Below, piece by piece: positions 21,401-36,400 of a DNA stretch of 64,000 nucleotides (the stretch's first letter is position 1; every line of letters starts with the position of its first letter). The DNA is from Neodontobutis hainanensis. Its lineage: Eukaryota > Chordata > Actinopteri > Gobiiformes > Odontobutidae. The notes beneath the pieces were generated by a model. That model did no database searches. It was not told the origin of the DNA and saw only the letters and a list, made by a program, of their open reading frames with translations. The DNA lies in contig JALDNG010001325.1 of NCBI GenBank assembly GCA_024349245.1, positions 55,195-119,194 on the forward strand, read 5' to 3'. The position numbers and the translations under genes were made by a program.

Positions 21401-24400
21401 TATATTTTGAGTCAAAAATTAATATAAATTTTAGCAAAATCATATATTGCGAAATTCAATGGATCATCACTTTTGAAAAATCCAACATTTGTCCGTTTTT
21501 TCAAATCAAATTCATATTGCTGTTTTTTGAGTTAAATACTTGATTTTATCAATAATATCAATGTTTTCAAATTATATTTTGAGTCAAAAATTAATACATA
21601 AATTTTAGCAAAATCATATATTTGCGAAATTCAATGGATCATCACTTTTGAAAAATCAACATTTTTCCGTTTTTTCAAATCATTCATATTGCTGTTTTTT
21701 GAGTTAAATACTTGATTTTATCAATAATATCAATGTTTTCAAATTATATTTTGAGTCAAAAATTAATACATAAATTTTAGCAAAATCATATATTTGCGAA
21801 ATTCAATGGATCATCACTTTTGAAAAATCCAACATTTTCCGTTTTTTCAAATCTCATTCATATTGCTTTTCTTGAGTTAAATACTTTATTTAATCAATTA
21901 TATCAATGTTTTCAAATTATATTTTGAGTCAAAAATCGAAATATAAATTTTAGCAAAATCATATATTTGCGAAATTCAATGAATCATCACTTTTTGAAAA
22001 ATCCAACATTTTCCGTTTTTTCAAATCACATTCATATTGCTGTTCTTGAGTTAAATACTTGATTTTATCAATAATATCAATGTTTTCAAATTATATTTTG
22101 AGTCAAAATTAATACATAAATTTTAGCAAAATCATATATTTGCGAAATTCAATGAATCATCACTTTTTGAAAAATCAACATTTTCCGTTTTTTCAAATCA
22201 CATTCATATATTGCTGTTCTTGAGTTAAATACTTGATTTTATCAATAATATCAATGTTTTCAAATTATATTTTGAGTCAAAAATTAATACATAAATTTTA
22301 GCAAAATCATATATTTGCGAAATTCAATGGATCATCACTTTTGAAAAATCCAACATTTGTCCGTTTTTCAAATCTCATTCATATTGCTGTTCTTGAGTTA
22401 AATACTTGATTTTATCAATAATATCAATGTTTTCAAATTATATTTTGAGTCAAAAATTAATACATAAATTTTCGCAAAATCATATATTTGCGAAATTCAA
22501 TGGATCATCACTTTTGAAAAATCCAACATTTTTCCGTTTTTTCAAATCTCATTCATATTGCTGTTCTTGAGTTAAATACTTGATTTTATCAATAATATCA
22601 ATGTTTTCAAATTATATTTTGAGTCAAAAATTAATACATAAATTTTAGCAAAATCATATATTTGCGAAATTCAATGAATCATCACTTTTGAAAAATTCAA
22701 CATTTGTCCGTTTTTCAAATCATTCATATTGCTGTTCTTGAGTTAAATACTTGATTTTATCAATAATATCAATGTTTTCAAATTATATTTTGAGTCAAAA
22801 ATTAATATAAATTTTAGCAAAATCATATATTTGCGAAATTCAATGAATCATCACTTTTGAAAAATCCAACATTTTCCGTTTTTCAAATCATTCATATTCA
22901 TTTTTTTGAGTTAAATACTTGATTTTATCAATAATATCAATGTTTTCAAATTATATTTTGAGTCAAAAATTAAAATATAAATTTTAGCAAAATCATATAT
23001 TTGCGAAATTCAATGGATCATCACTTTTGAAAAATCCAACATTTTCCGTTTTTTCAAATCTCATTCATATTGCTGTTCTTGAGTTAAATACTTGATTTTA
23101 TCAATAATATCAATGTTTTCAAATTATATTTTGAGTCAAAAATTAATACATAAATTTTAGCAAAATCATATATTTCGAAATTCAATGGATCATCACTTTT
23201 GAAAAATCCAACATTTGTCCGTTTTTCAAATCACATTCATATTGCTGTTCTTGAGTTAAATACTTGATTTTATCAATAATATCAATGTTTTCAAATTATA
23301 TTTTGAGTCAAAAATTAATATAAATTTTGCAAAATCATATATTTGCGAAATTCAATGGATCATCACTTTTGAAAAATCCAACATTTTCCGTTTTTTCAAA
23401 TCTCATTCATATTGCTTTTCTTGAGTTAAATACTTGATTTTATCAATAATATCAATGTTTTCAAATTATATTTTGAGTCAAAAATTACATAAATTTTAGC
23501 AAAATCATATATTTGCGAAATTCAATGGATCATCACTTTTGAAAAATCCAACATTTTTCCGTTTTTTCAAATCTCATTCATATTGCTGTTCTTGAGTTAA
23601 ATACTTGATTTTATCAATAATATCAATGTTTTTAAATTATATTTTGAGTCAAAAATTAATACATAAATTTTAGCAAAATCATATATTTGCGAAATTCAAT
23701 GGATCATCACTTTTGAAAAATCAACATTTTCCGTTTTTTCAAATCAAAGTTATATTCATTTTTTTGAGTTAAATACTTGATTTTATCAATAATATCAATG
23801 TTTTCAAATTATATTTTGAGTTAAAAATTAATACATAAATTTTAGCAAAATCATATATTTGCGAAATTCAATGGATCATCACGTTTTGAAAAATCCAACA
23901 TTTTTCCGTTTTTTCAAATCAAAGTCATATTCATTTTTTTTGAGTTAAATACTATATTTAATCAATTATATCAATGTTTTCAAATTATATTTTGAGTTAA
24001 AAATTAATACATAAATTTTAGCAAAATCATATATTTGCGAAATTCAATGGATCATCACTTTTTGAAAAATCCTACATTTTCCCGTTTTTTAAAATCACAT
24101 TCATATTGCTGTTCTTGAGTTAAATACTTGATTTTATCAATAATATCAATGTTTTCAAATTATATTTTGAGTCAAAAATTAATATAAATTTTAGCAAAAT
24201 CATATATTTGCGAAATTCAATGGATCATCACTTTTGAAAAATCAACATTTTTCCGTTTTTTCAAATCTCATTCATATTGCTTTTCTTGAGTTAAATACTT
24301 GATTTTATCAATAATATCAATGTTTTCAAATTATATTTTGAGTCAAAAATTAATATAAATTTTCGCAAAATCATATATTTGCGAAATTCAATGGATCATC

Positions 24401-27400
24401 ACTTTTGAAAAATCCAACATTTTCCGTTTTTTCAAATCACATTCATATTGCTGTTCTTGAGTTAAATACTTGATTTTATCAATAATATCAATGTTTTCAA
24501 ATTATATTTTGAGTCAAAAATTAATACATAAATTTTAGCAAAATCATATATTTGCGAAATTCAATGGATCATCACTTTTTGAAAAATCCTAACATTTTTC
24601 CGTTTTTTCAAATCAATTCATATTGCTGTTCTTGAGTTAAATACTTGATTTTATCAATAATATCAATGTTTTCAAATTATATTTTGAGTCAAAATTAATA
24701 CATAAATTTTAGCAAAATCATATATTTGCGAAATTCAATGGATCATCACTTTTGAAAAATCCAACATTTTCCGTTTTTCAAATCAAAGTCATATTCATTT
24801 CTTGAGTTAAATACTATATTTAATCAATAATATCAATGTTTTCAAATTATATTTTGAGTCAAAAATTAATACATAAATTTTAGCAAAATCATATATTTGC
24901 GAAATTCAATGGATCATCACTTTTTGAAAAATCCAACATTTTCCGTTTTTTCAAATCTCATTCATATTGCTGTTCTTGAGTTAAATACTTGATTTTATCA
25001 ATAATATCAATGTTTTCAAATTATATTTTGAGTCAAAAATTAATACATAAATTTTAGCAAAATCATATATTTGCGAAATTCAATGGATCATCACTTTTGA
25101 AAAATCCAACATTTGTCCGTTTTTTCAAATCATTCATATTGCTGTTCTTGAGTTAAATACTTGATTTTATCAATAATATCAATGTTTTCAAATTATATTT
25201 TGAGTCAAAATTAATACATAAATTTTAGCAAAATCATATATTTGCGAAATTCAATGGATCATCACTTTTGAAAAATCCAACATTTGTCCGTTTTTTCAAA
25301 TCTCATTCATATTGCATTTTCTTGAGTTAAATACTTGATTTTATCAATAATATCAATGTTTTCAAATTATATTTTGAGTCAAAAATTAATACATAAATTT
25401 TAGTAAAATCATATATTTGCGAAATTCAATGATCATCACTTTTGAAAAATCCTACATTTTCCGTTTTTTCAAATCACATTCATATTGCTGTTCTTGAGTT
25501 AAATACTTGATTTTATCAATAATATCAATGTTTTCAAATTATATTTTGAGTCAAAAATTAATATAAATTTTAGCAAAATCATATATTTGCGAAATTCAAT
25601 GGATCATCACTTTTGAAAAATCAACATTTTTCCGTTTTTTCAAATCTCATTCATATTGCTTTTCTTGAGTTAAATACTTGATTTTATCAATAATATCAAT
25701 GTTTTCAAATTATATTTTGAGTCAAAAATTAATACATAAATTTTAGCAAAATCATATATTTGCGAAATTCAATGGATCATCACTTTTGAAAAATCCAACA
25801 TTTTCCGTTTTTTCAAATCTCATTCATATTGCTGTTCTTGAGTTAAATACTTGATTTTATCAATAATATCAATGTTTTCAAATTATATTTTGAGTCAAAA
25901 ATTAATACATAAATTTTAGCAAAATCATATATTTGCGAAATTCAATGGATCATCACTTTTTGAAAAATCCAACATTTTTCCGTTTTTTCAAATCAAAGTT
26001 ATATTCATTCTTTTGAGTTAAATACTTGATTTTATCAATTATAACAATGTTTTCAAATTATATTTTGAGTCAAAAATTAATACATAAATTTTAGCAAAAT
26101 CATATATTTGCGAAATTCAATGGATCATCACTTTTTGAAAAATCCAACATTTTTCCGTTTTTTCAAATCTCATTCATATTGCTGTTCTTGAGTTAAATAC
26201 TTGATTTTATCAATAATATCAATGTTTTCAAATTATATTTTGAGTCAAAAATTAATACATAAATTTTAGCAAAATCATATATTTGCGAAATTCAATGGAT
26301 CATCACTTTTGAAAAATCCAACATTTTTCCGTTTTTTCAAATCTCATTCATATTGCTGTTCTTGAGTTAAATACTTGATTTTATCAATAATATCAATGTT
26401 TTCAAATTATATTTTGAGTCAAAATTAATACATAAATTTTAGCAAAATCATATATTTGCGAAATTCAATGGATCATCACTTTTGAAAAATCCAACATTTT
26501 TCCGTTTTTTCAAATCTCATTCATATTGCTGTTCTTGAGTTAAATACTTGATTTTATCAATAATATCAATGTTTTCAAATTATATTTTGAGTCAAAAATT
26601 AATACATAAATTTTAGCAAAATCATATATTTGCGAAATTCAATGGATCATCACTTTTGAAAAATCCAACATTTTCCGTTTTTTCAAATCTCATTCATATT
26701 GCTGTTCTTGAGTTAAATACTTGATTTTATCAATAATATCAATGTTTTCAAATTATATTTTGAGTCAAAAATTGAAATATAAATTTTCGCAATATCATAT
26801 ATTTGCGAAATTCAATGGATCATCACTTTTTGAAAAATTCAACAATTGTCCGTTTTTTCAAATCTCATTCATATTGCTGTTCTTGAGTTAAATACTTGAT
26901 TTTATCAATAATATCAATGTTTTCAAATTATATTTTGAGTCAAAAATTAATACATAAATTTTAGCAAAATCATATATTTGCGAAATTCAATGGATCATCA
27001 CTTTTTGAAAAATCCAACATTTTCCGTTTTTTCAAATCATTCATATTGCTGTTCTTGAGTTAAATACTTGATTTTATCAATAATATCAATGTTTTCAAAT
27101 TATATTTTGAGTCAAAATTAATACATAAATTTTAGCAAAATCATATATTTGCGAAATTCAATGGATCATCACTTTTGAAAAATCCAACATTTTTCCGTTT
27201 TTTCAAATCTCATTCATATTGTTCTTGAGTTAAATACTTGATTTTATCAATAATATCAATGTTTTCAAATTATATTTTGAGTCAAAAATTAATAATATAA
27301 ATTTTAGCAAAATCATATATTTGCGAAATTCAATGGATCATCACTTTTGAAAAATCCAACATTTTTCCGTTTTTTCAAATCTCATTCATATTGCTGTTCT

Positions 27401-29170
27401 TGAGTTAAATACTTGATTTTATCAATAATATCAATGTTTTCAAATTATATTTTGAGTCAAAAATTAATACATAAATTTTAGCAAAATCATATTTTGCGAA
27501 ATTCAATGGATCATCACTTTTGAAAAATCCAACATTTTTCCGTTTTTTCAAATCTCATTCATATTGCTGTTCTTGAGTTAAATACTTGATTTTATCAATA
27601 ATATCAATGTTTTCAAATTATATTTTGAGTCAAAAATTAATACATAAATTTTAGCAAAATCATATATTTGCGAAATTCAATGGATCATCACTTTTGAAAA
27701 ATCTCAACATTTTTCCGTTTTTTCAAATCTCATTCATATTGCTGTTCTTGAGTTAAATACTTGATTTTATCAATAATATCAATGTTTTCAAATTATATTT
27801 TGAGTCAAAATTAATACATAAATTTTAGCAAAATCATATATTTGCGAAATTCAATGGATCATCACTTTTTGAAAAATCCAACATTTGTCCGTTTTTCAAA
27901 TCACATTCATATTGCTGTTCTTGAGTTAAATACTTGATTTTATCAATAATATCAATGTTTTCAAATTATATTTTGAGTCAAAATTAATACATAAATTTTA
28001 GCAAAATCATATATTTGCGAAATTCAATGATCATCACTTTTGAAAAATCCTACATTTTCCGTTTTTTCAAATCACATTCATATTGCTGTTCTTGAGTTAA
28101 ATACTTGATTTTATCAATAATATCAATGTTTTCAAATTATATTTTGAGTCAAAAATTAATACATAAATTTTAGCAAATCATATATTTGCGAAATTCAATG
28201 GATCATCACTTTTGAAAAATTCAACATTTGTCCGTTTTTTCAAATCTCATTCATATTACTTTTCTTGAGTTAAATACTTGATTTTATCAATAATATCAAT
28301 GTTTTCAAATTATATTTTGAGTCAAAAATTAATACATAAATTTTAGCAAAATCATATATTTGCGAAATTCAATGGATCATCACTTATTGAAAAATCCAAC
28401 ATTTGTCCGTTTTTTCAAATCACATTCATATTGCTGTTCTTGAGTTAAATACTTGATTTTATCAATAATATCAATGTTTTCAAATTATATTTTGAGTCAA
28501 AAATTAATACATAAATTTTAGCAAAATCATATATTTGCGAAATTCAATGGATCATCACTTTTGAAAAATCTCAACATTTTTCCGTTTTTTCAAATCTCAT
28601 TCATATTGATTTTATTTGAGTTAAATACTTTATTTTATCAATAATATCAATGTTTTCAAATTATATTTTGAGTCAAAAATTAATACATAAATTTTAGCAA
28701 AATCATATATTTGCGAAATTCAATGAATCATCACTTTTTGAAAAATCCAACATTTTTCCGTTTTTTCAAATCAAAGTCATATTCATTTTTTTGAGTTAAA
28801 TACTTGATTTTATCAATAATATCAATGTTTTCAAATTATATTTTGAGTCAAAAATTAATACATAAATTTTAGCAAAATCATATATTTGCGAAATTCAATG
28901 GATCATCACTTTTTGAAAAATCCAACATTTTTCCGTTTTTCAAATCTCAAAGTCATATTGCTGTTCTTGAGTTAAATACTTGATTTTATCAATAATATCA
29001 ATGTTTTCAAATTATATTTTGAGTCAAAAATTAATACATAAATTTTAGCAAAATCATATATTTGCGAAATTCAATGGATCATCACTTTTGAAAAATCCAA
29101 CATTTGTCCGTTTTTTCAAATCACATTCATATTGCTTTTCTTGAGTTAAATACTTGATTTTATCAATAAT

Positions 29171-29745
29171 ATCAATGTTTTCAAATTATATTTTGAGTCA
29201 AAAATTAATACATAAATTTTAGCAAAATCATATATTTGCGAAATTCAATGAATCATCACTTTTTGAAAAATCCTACATTTTCCCGTTTTTTTAAATCACA
29301 TTCATATTGCTGTTCTTGAGTTAAATACTTGATTTTATCAATAATATCAATGTTTTCAAATTATATTTTGAGTCAAAAATTAATACATAAATTTTAGCAA
29401 AATCATATATTTGCGAAATTCAATGAATCATCACTTTTTGAAAAATCCAACATTTGTCCGTTTTTTCAAATCACATTCATATTGCTGTTCTTGAGTTAAA
29501 TACTTGATTTTATCAATAATATCAATGTTTTCAAATTATATTTTGAGTCAAAAATTAATACATAAATTTTAGCAAAATCATATATTTGCGAAATTCAATG
29601 AATCATCACTTTTTGAAAAATCCTACATTTTCCCGTTTTTTTAAATCACATTCATATTGCTGTTCTTGAGTTAAATACTTGATTTTATCAATAATATCAA
29701 TGTTTTCAAATTATATTTTGAGTCAAAAATTAATACATAAATTTT
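29171..29745 (+). repeat. 350-bp dimeric higher-order repeat (partial second copy)
   Basis: The rare subtype reading TGAATCATCAC...TCCTACATTTTCCCG occurs at 29,231 onward and again exactly 350 bp later at 29,581 onward, with a different subtype (AACATTTGTCCG) between. The two copies match until about 29,745, where AGC gives way to CGC. This is a local duplication of a two-monomer block. Confidence 0.75.
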
Positions 29746-32703
29746 CGCAAAATCATATATTTGCGAAATTCAATGGATCATCACTTTTGAAAATCCAACA
29801 TTTTCCGTTTTTTCAAATCAAATTCATATTGCTGTTCTGAGTTAAATACTTGATTTTATCAATAATATCAATGTTTTCAAATTATATTTTGAGTCAAAAA
29901 TTAATACATAAATTTTAGCAAAATCATATATTTGCGAAATTCAATGGATCATCACTTTTGAAAAATCCAACATTTTCCGTTTTTCAAATCAAAGTCATAT
30001 TCATTTCTTGAGTTAAATACTTGATTTTATCAATAATATCAATGTTTTCAAATTATATTTTGAGTTCAAAAATTAATACATAAATTTTAGCAAAATCATA
30101 TATTTGCGAAATTCAATGATCATCACTTTTGAAAAATCAACATTTTCCGTTTTTTAAATCACATTCATATTGCATTTTTTTGAGTTAAATACTTGATTTT
30201 ATCAATAATATCAATGTTTTCAAATTATATTTTGAGTCAAAAATTGAAATATAAATTTTCGCAATATCATATATCTGCGAAATTCAATGAATCATCACTT
30301 ATTGAAAAATCCAACATTTGTCCGTTTTTTCAAATCTCATTCATATTGCTGTTCATGAGTTAAATACTTGATTTTATCAATAATATCAATGTTTTCAAAT
30401 TATATTTTGAGTCAAAAATTAATACATAAATTTTAGCAAATTCATATATCTGCGAAATTCAATGGATCATCACTTTTTGAAAAATCCAACATTTGTCCGT
30501 TTTTTCAAATCACATTCATATTGCTGTTCTTGAGTTAAATACTTGATTTTATCAATAATATCAATGTTTTCAAATTATATTTTGAGTCAAAAATTAATAC
30601 ATAAATTTTCGCAAAATCATATATTTGCGAAATTCAATGATCATCACTTTTGAAAAATCAACATTTTTCCGTTTTTTTAAATCACATTCATATTGCTGTT
30701 CTGAGTTAAATACTTGATTTTATCAATAATATCAATGTTTTCAAATTATATTTTGAGTCAAAAATTAAATATAAATTTTCGCAAAATCATATATCTGCGA
30801 AATTCAATGGATCATCACTTTTTGAAAAATCCAACATTTGTCCGTTTTTTCAAATCACATTCATATTGCTGTTCTTGAGTTAAATACTTGATTTTATCAA
30901 TAATATCAATGTTTTCAAATTATATTTTGAGTCAAAATTAATACATATAAATTTTAGCAAAATCATATATTTGCGAAATTCAATGAATCATCACTTTTTG
31001 AAAAATCCAACATTTTTCCGTTTTTTTAAATCACATTCATATTGCTGTTCTTGAGTTAAATACTTGATTTTATCAATAATATCAATGTTTTCAAATTATA
31101 TGTTGAGTCAAAAATTAATACATAAATTTTAGCAAAATCATATATTTGCGAAATTCAATGGAATCATCACTTTTGAAAAATCCAACATTTTTCCGTTTTT
31201 TCAAATCATTCATATTGCTGTTCTTGAGTTAAATACTTGATTTTATCAATAATATCAATGTTTTCAAATTATATTTTGAGTCAAAAATTGAAATATAAAT
31301 TTTCGCAATATCATATATCTGCGAAATTCAATGAATCATCACTTATTGAAAAATCCAACATTTGTCCGTTTTTTCAAATCATTCATATTGCTGTTCATGA
31401 GTTAAATACTTGATTTTATCAATAATATCAATGTTTTCAAATTATATTTTGAGTCAAAAATTAAATATAAATTTTAGCAAATCATATATTTGCGAAATTC
31501 AATGATCATCACTTTTGAAAAATTCAACATTTGTCCGTTTTTCAAATCAAAGTCATATTCATTTTTTTGAGTTAAATACTTGATTTTATCAATAATATCA
31601 ATGTTTTCAAATTATATTTTGAGTCAAAATTAATACATAAATTTTAGCAAAATCATATATTTGCGAAATTCAATGAATCATCACGTTTTTGAAAAATCCA
31701 ACATTTTCCGTTTTTTAAATCACATTCATATTGATTTTTTGAGTTAAATACTATATTTAATCAATTATATCAATGTTTTCAAATTATATTTTGAGTTCAA
31801 AAATTAATACATAAATTTTAGCAAAATCATATATTTCGAAATTCAATGATCATCACTTTTGAAAAATCCAACATTTTCCGTTTTTTCAAATCACATTCAT
31901 ATTGCTGTTCTTGAGTTAAATACTTGATTTTATCAATAATATCAATGTTTTCAAATTATATTTTGAGTCAAAATTAATACATAAATTTTAGCAAAATCAT
32001 ATATTTGCGAAATTCAATGGATCATCACTTTTGAAAAATTCAACATTTGTCCGTTTTTTCAAATCACATTCATATTGCTGTTCTTGAGTTAAATACTTGA
32101 TTTTATCAATAATATCAATGTTTTCAAATTATATTTTGAGTCAAAAATTAATACATAAATTTTAGCAAAATCATATATCTGCGAAATTCAATGGATCATC
32201 ACTTTTGAAAAATCCAACATTTTTCCGTTTTTTCAAATCTCATTCATATTCATTTTTCTTGAGTTAAATACTTGATTTTATCAATAATATCAATGTTTTC
32301 AAATTATATTTTGAGTCAAAATTAATACATAAATTTTAGCAAAATCATATATTTGCGAAATTCAATGATCATCACTTTTTGAAAAATCCAACATTTGTCC
32401 GTTTTTTCAAATCAAAGTCATATTGCTGTTTTTGAGTTAAATACTTGATTTTATCAATTATATCAATGTTTTCAAATTATATTTTGAGTCAAAAATTAAA
32501 ACATAAATTTTAGCAAAATCATATATTTGCGAAATTCAATGAATCATCACTTTTTGAAAAATCCTACATTTTCCCGTTTTTTAAAATCACATTCATATTG
32601 ATTTTTTTTGAGTTAAATACTTTATTTAATCAATTATATCAATGTTTTCAAATTATATTTTGAGTCAAAAATCTAAATATAAATTTTAGCAAATTCATAT
32701 ATC

Positions 32704-33440
32704 TGCGAAATTCAATGGATCATCACTTTTTGAAAAATCCAACATTTGTCCGTTTTTTCAAATCACATTCATATTGCTGTTCTTGAGTTAAATACTTGAT
32801 TTTATCAATAATATCAATGTTTTCAAATTATATTTTGAGTCAAAAATTGAAATATAAATTTTCGCAATATCATATATCTGCGAAATTCAATGGATCATCA
32901 CTTTTTGAAAAATTCAACATTTGTCCGTTTTTTCAAATCTCATTCATATTGCTTTTCTTGAGTTAAATACTTGATTTTATCAATAATATCAATGTTTTCA
33001 AATTATATTTTGAGTCAAAAATTAATACATAAATTTTAGCAAAATCATATATTTGCGAAATTCAATGGATCATCACTTTTTGAAAAATCCAACATTTGTC
33101 CGTTTTTTCAAATCACATTCATATTGCTGTTCTTGAGTTAAATACTTGATTTTATCAATAATATCAATGTTTTCAAATTATATTTTGAGTCAAAAATTGA
33201 AATATAAATTTTCGCAATATCATATATCTGCGAAATTCAATGGATCATCACTTTTTGAAAAATTCAACATTTGTCCGTTTTTTCAAATCTCATTCATATT
33301 GCTTTTCTTGAGTTAAATACTTGATTTTATCAATAATATCAATGTTTTCAAATTATATTTTGAGTCAAAAATTAATACATAAATTTTAGCAAAATCATAT
33401 ATTTGCGAAATTCAATGGATCATCACTTTTTGAAAAATTC
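32704..33440 (+). repeat. 350-bp dimeric higher-order repeat
   Basis: The pair of monomers containing the unusual GAAATATAAATTTTCGCAAT / ATATCTGCG variant at 32,831 onward recurs at 33,181 onward at an exact 350-bp offset. The intervening AGC-type unit is also copied. The copies agree until about 33,430, where AAAATCC becomes AAAATTC. This looks like a recent unequal exchange of two units. Confidence 0.8.
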
Positions 33441-36400
33441 AACATTTGTCCGTTTTTTCAAATCTCATTCATATTGCTGTTCTTGAGTTAAATACTTGAT
33501 TTTATCAATTATATCAATGTTTTCAAATTATATTTTGAGTCAAAAATTAAAATATAAATTTTCGCAAAATCATATATTTGCGAAATTCAATGGATCATCA
33601 CTTTTTGAAAAATCCTACATTTTCCCGTTTTTTTAAATCACATTCATATTGCTGTTCTTGAGTTAAATACTTGATTTTATCAATAATATCAATGTTTTCA
33701 AATTATATTTTGAGTCAAAAATTAATACATAAATTTTAGCAAAATCATATATTTGCGAAATTCAATGAATCATCACTTTTTGAAAAATCCAACATTTTTC
33801 CGTTTTTTCAAATCAAAGTCATATTCATTTTTTTGAGTTAAATACTTGATTTTATCAATAATATCAATGTTTTCAAATTATATTTTGAGTCAAAAATTGA
33901 AATATAAATTTTCGCAAAATCATATTTGCGAAATTCAATGATCATCACTTTTGAAAAATCAACATTTGTCCGTTTTTTTAAATCACATTCATATTGCTTT
34001 TCTTGAGTTAAATACTTGATTTTATCAATAATATCAATGTTTTCAAATTATATTTTGAGTCAAAAATTAATACATAAATTTTAGTAAAATCATATATTTG
34101 CGAAATTCAATGATCATCACTTTTGAAAAATCCAACATTTTCCGTTTTTTCAAATCTCATTCATATTCATTTTTTGAGTTAAATACTTGATTTTATCAAT
34201 AATATCAATGTTTTCAAATTATATTTTGAGTCAAAAATTAAACATAAATTTTAGCAAAATCATATATTTGCGAAATTCAATGGATCATCACTTTTTGAAA
34301 ATCCAACATTTTCCGTTTTTCAAATCAAAGTCATATTGCTGTTTTTGAGTTAAATACTTGATTTTATCAATAATATCAATGTTTTCAAATTATATTTTGA
34401 GTCAAAAATTAATACATAAATTTTAGCAAAATCATATATTTGCGAAATTCAATGGATCATCACTTTTTGAAAAATCCAACATTTTTCCGTTTTTCAAATC
34501 AAAGTCATATTCATTTTTTTGAGTTAAATACTTGATTTTATCAATAATATCAATGTTTTCAAATTATATTTTGAGTCAAAATTAATACATAAATTTTAGC
34601 AAAATCATATATTTGAAATTCAATGATCATCACTTTTGAAAAATCAACATTTTCCGTTTTTCAAATCACATTCATATTGCTGTTCTTGAGTTAAATACTT
34701 GATTTTATCAATAATATCAATGTTTTCAAATTATATTTTGAGTCAAAAATTAATACATAAATTTTAGCAAAATCATATATTGCGAAATTCAATGAATCAT
34801 CACTTTTGAAAAATTCAACATTTGTCCGTTTTTCAAATCTCATTCATATTGCTGTTCTTGAGTTAAATACTTGATTTTATCAATAATATCAATGTTTTCA
34901 AATTATATTTTGAGTCAAAAATTAATACATAAATTTTAGCAAAATCATATATTTGCGAAATTCAATGGATCATCACTTTTGAAAAATCCAACATTTTCCG
35001 TTTTTTCAAATCACATTCATATTGCTGTTCTTGAGTTAAATACTTGATTTTATCAATAATATCAATGTTTTCAAATTATATTTTGAGTCAAAATTAATAC
35101 ATAAATTTTAGCAAAATCATATATTTCGAAATTCAATGGATCATCACTTTTGAAAATCCAACATTTGTCCGTTTTTTCAAATCTCATTCATATTACTTTT
35201 CTTGAGTTAAATACTTTATTTTATCAATTATATCAATGTTTTTCAAATTATATTTTGAGTCAAAAATTAAATATAAATTTTAGCAAAATCATATATTTGA
35301 AATTCAATGAATCATCACGTTTTTGAAAAATCCAACATTTTCCCGTTTTTAAATCACATTCATATTGCTGTTCTTGAGTTAAATACTTGATTTTATCAAT
35401 AATATCAATGTTTTCAAATTATATTTTGAGTCAAAAATTAAAATATAAATTTTCGCAAAATCATATATTTGCAAAATTCAATGAATCATCACTTTTTGAA
35501 AAATCCAACATTGTCCGTTTTTTAAATCACATTCATATTGCTGTTCTTGAGTTAAATACTGATTTTATCAATAATATCAATGTTTTCAAATTATATTTTG
35601 AGTCAAAAATTAATACATAAATTTTAGCAAAATCATATATTTGCGAAATTCAAGGAATCATCACTTTTTGAAAAATCCAACATTTGTCCGTTTTTTCAAA
35701 TCACATTCATATTGCTGTTCTTGAGTTAAATACTTGATTTTATCAATAATATCAATGTTTTCAAATTATATTTTGAGTCAAAAATTACATAAATTTTAGC
35801 AAAATCATATATTTGCGAAATTCAATGAATCATCACTTTTGAAAAATCCTACATTTTCCCGTTTTTTTAAATCACATTCATATTGCTGTTCTTGAGTTAA
35901 ATACTTGATTTTATCAATAATATCAATGTTTTTCAAATTATATTTTGAGTCAAAAATTAATACATAAATTTTAGCAAAATCATATATTTGCGAAATTCAA
36001 TGAATCATCACTTTTGAAAAATCCTACATTTTCCGTTTTTCAAATCACATTCATATTGCTGTTCTTGAGTTAAATACTTGATTTTATCAATTAATATCAA
36101 TGTTTTCAAATTATATTTTGAGTCAAAAATTAATAAACATAAATTTTAGCAAAATCATATATTTGCGAAATTCAATTGGATCATCACTTTTGAAAAATCC
36201 AACATTTTTCCGTTTTTTCAAATCATTCATTCATATTGCTTTTCTTGAGTTAAATACTTGATTTTAATCAATAATATCAATGTTTTTAAATTATATTTTG
36301 AGTCAAAAATTAATACATAAATTTTAGTAAAATCATATATTTCGAAATTCAATGGAATCATCACTTTTGAAAAATCCAACATTTGTCCGTTTTTCAAATC

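Noticed and set aside
14773..35620. Open reading frames at 14773-14982 and 35387-35620
   Set aside because: Both translate the satellite monomer itself, begin at a TTG in the invariant block and persist only because of local indels. Their positions carry no coding signal.
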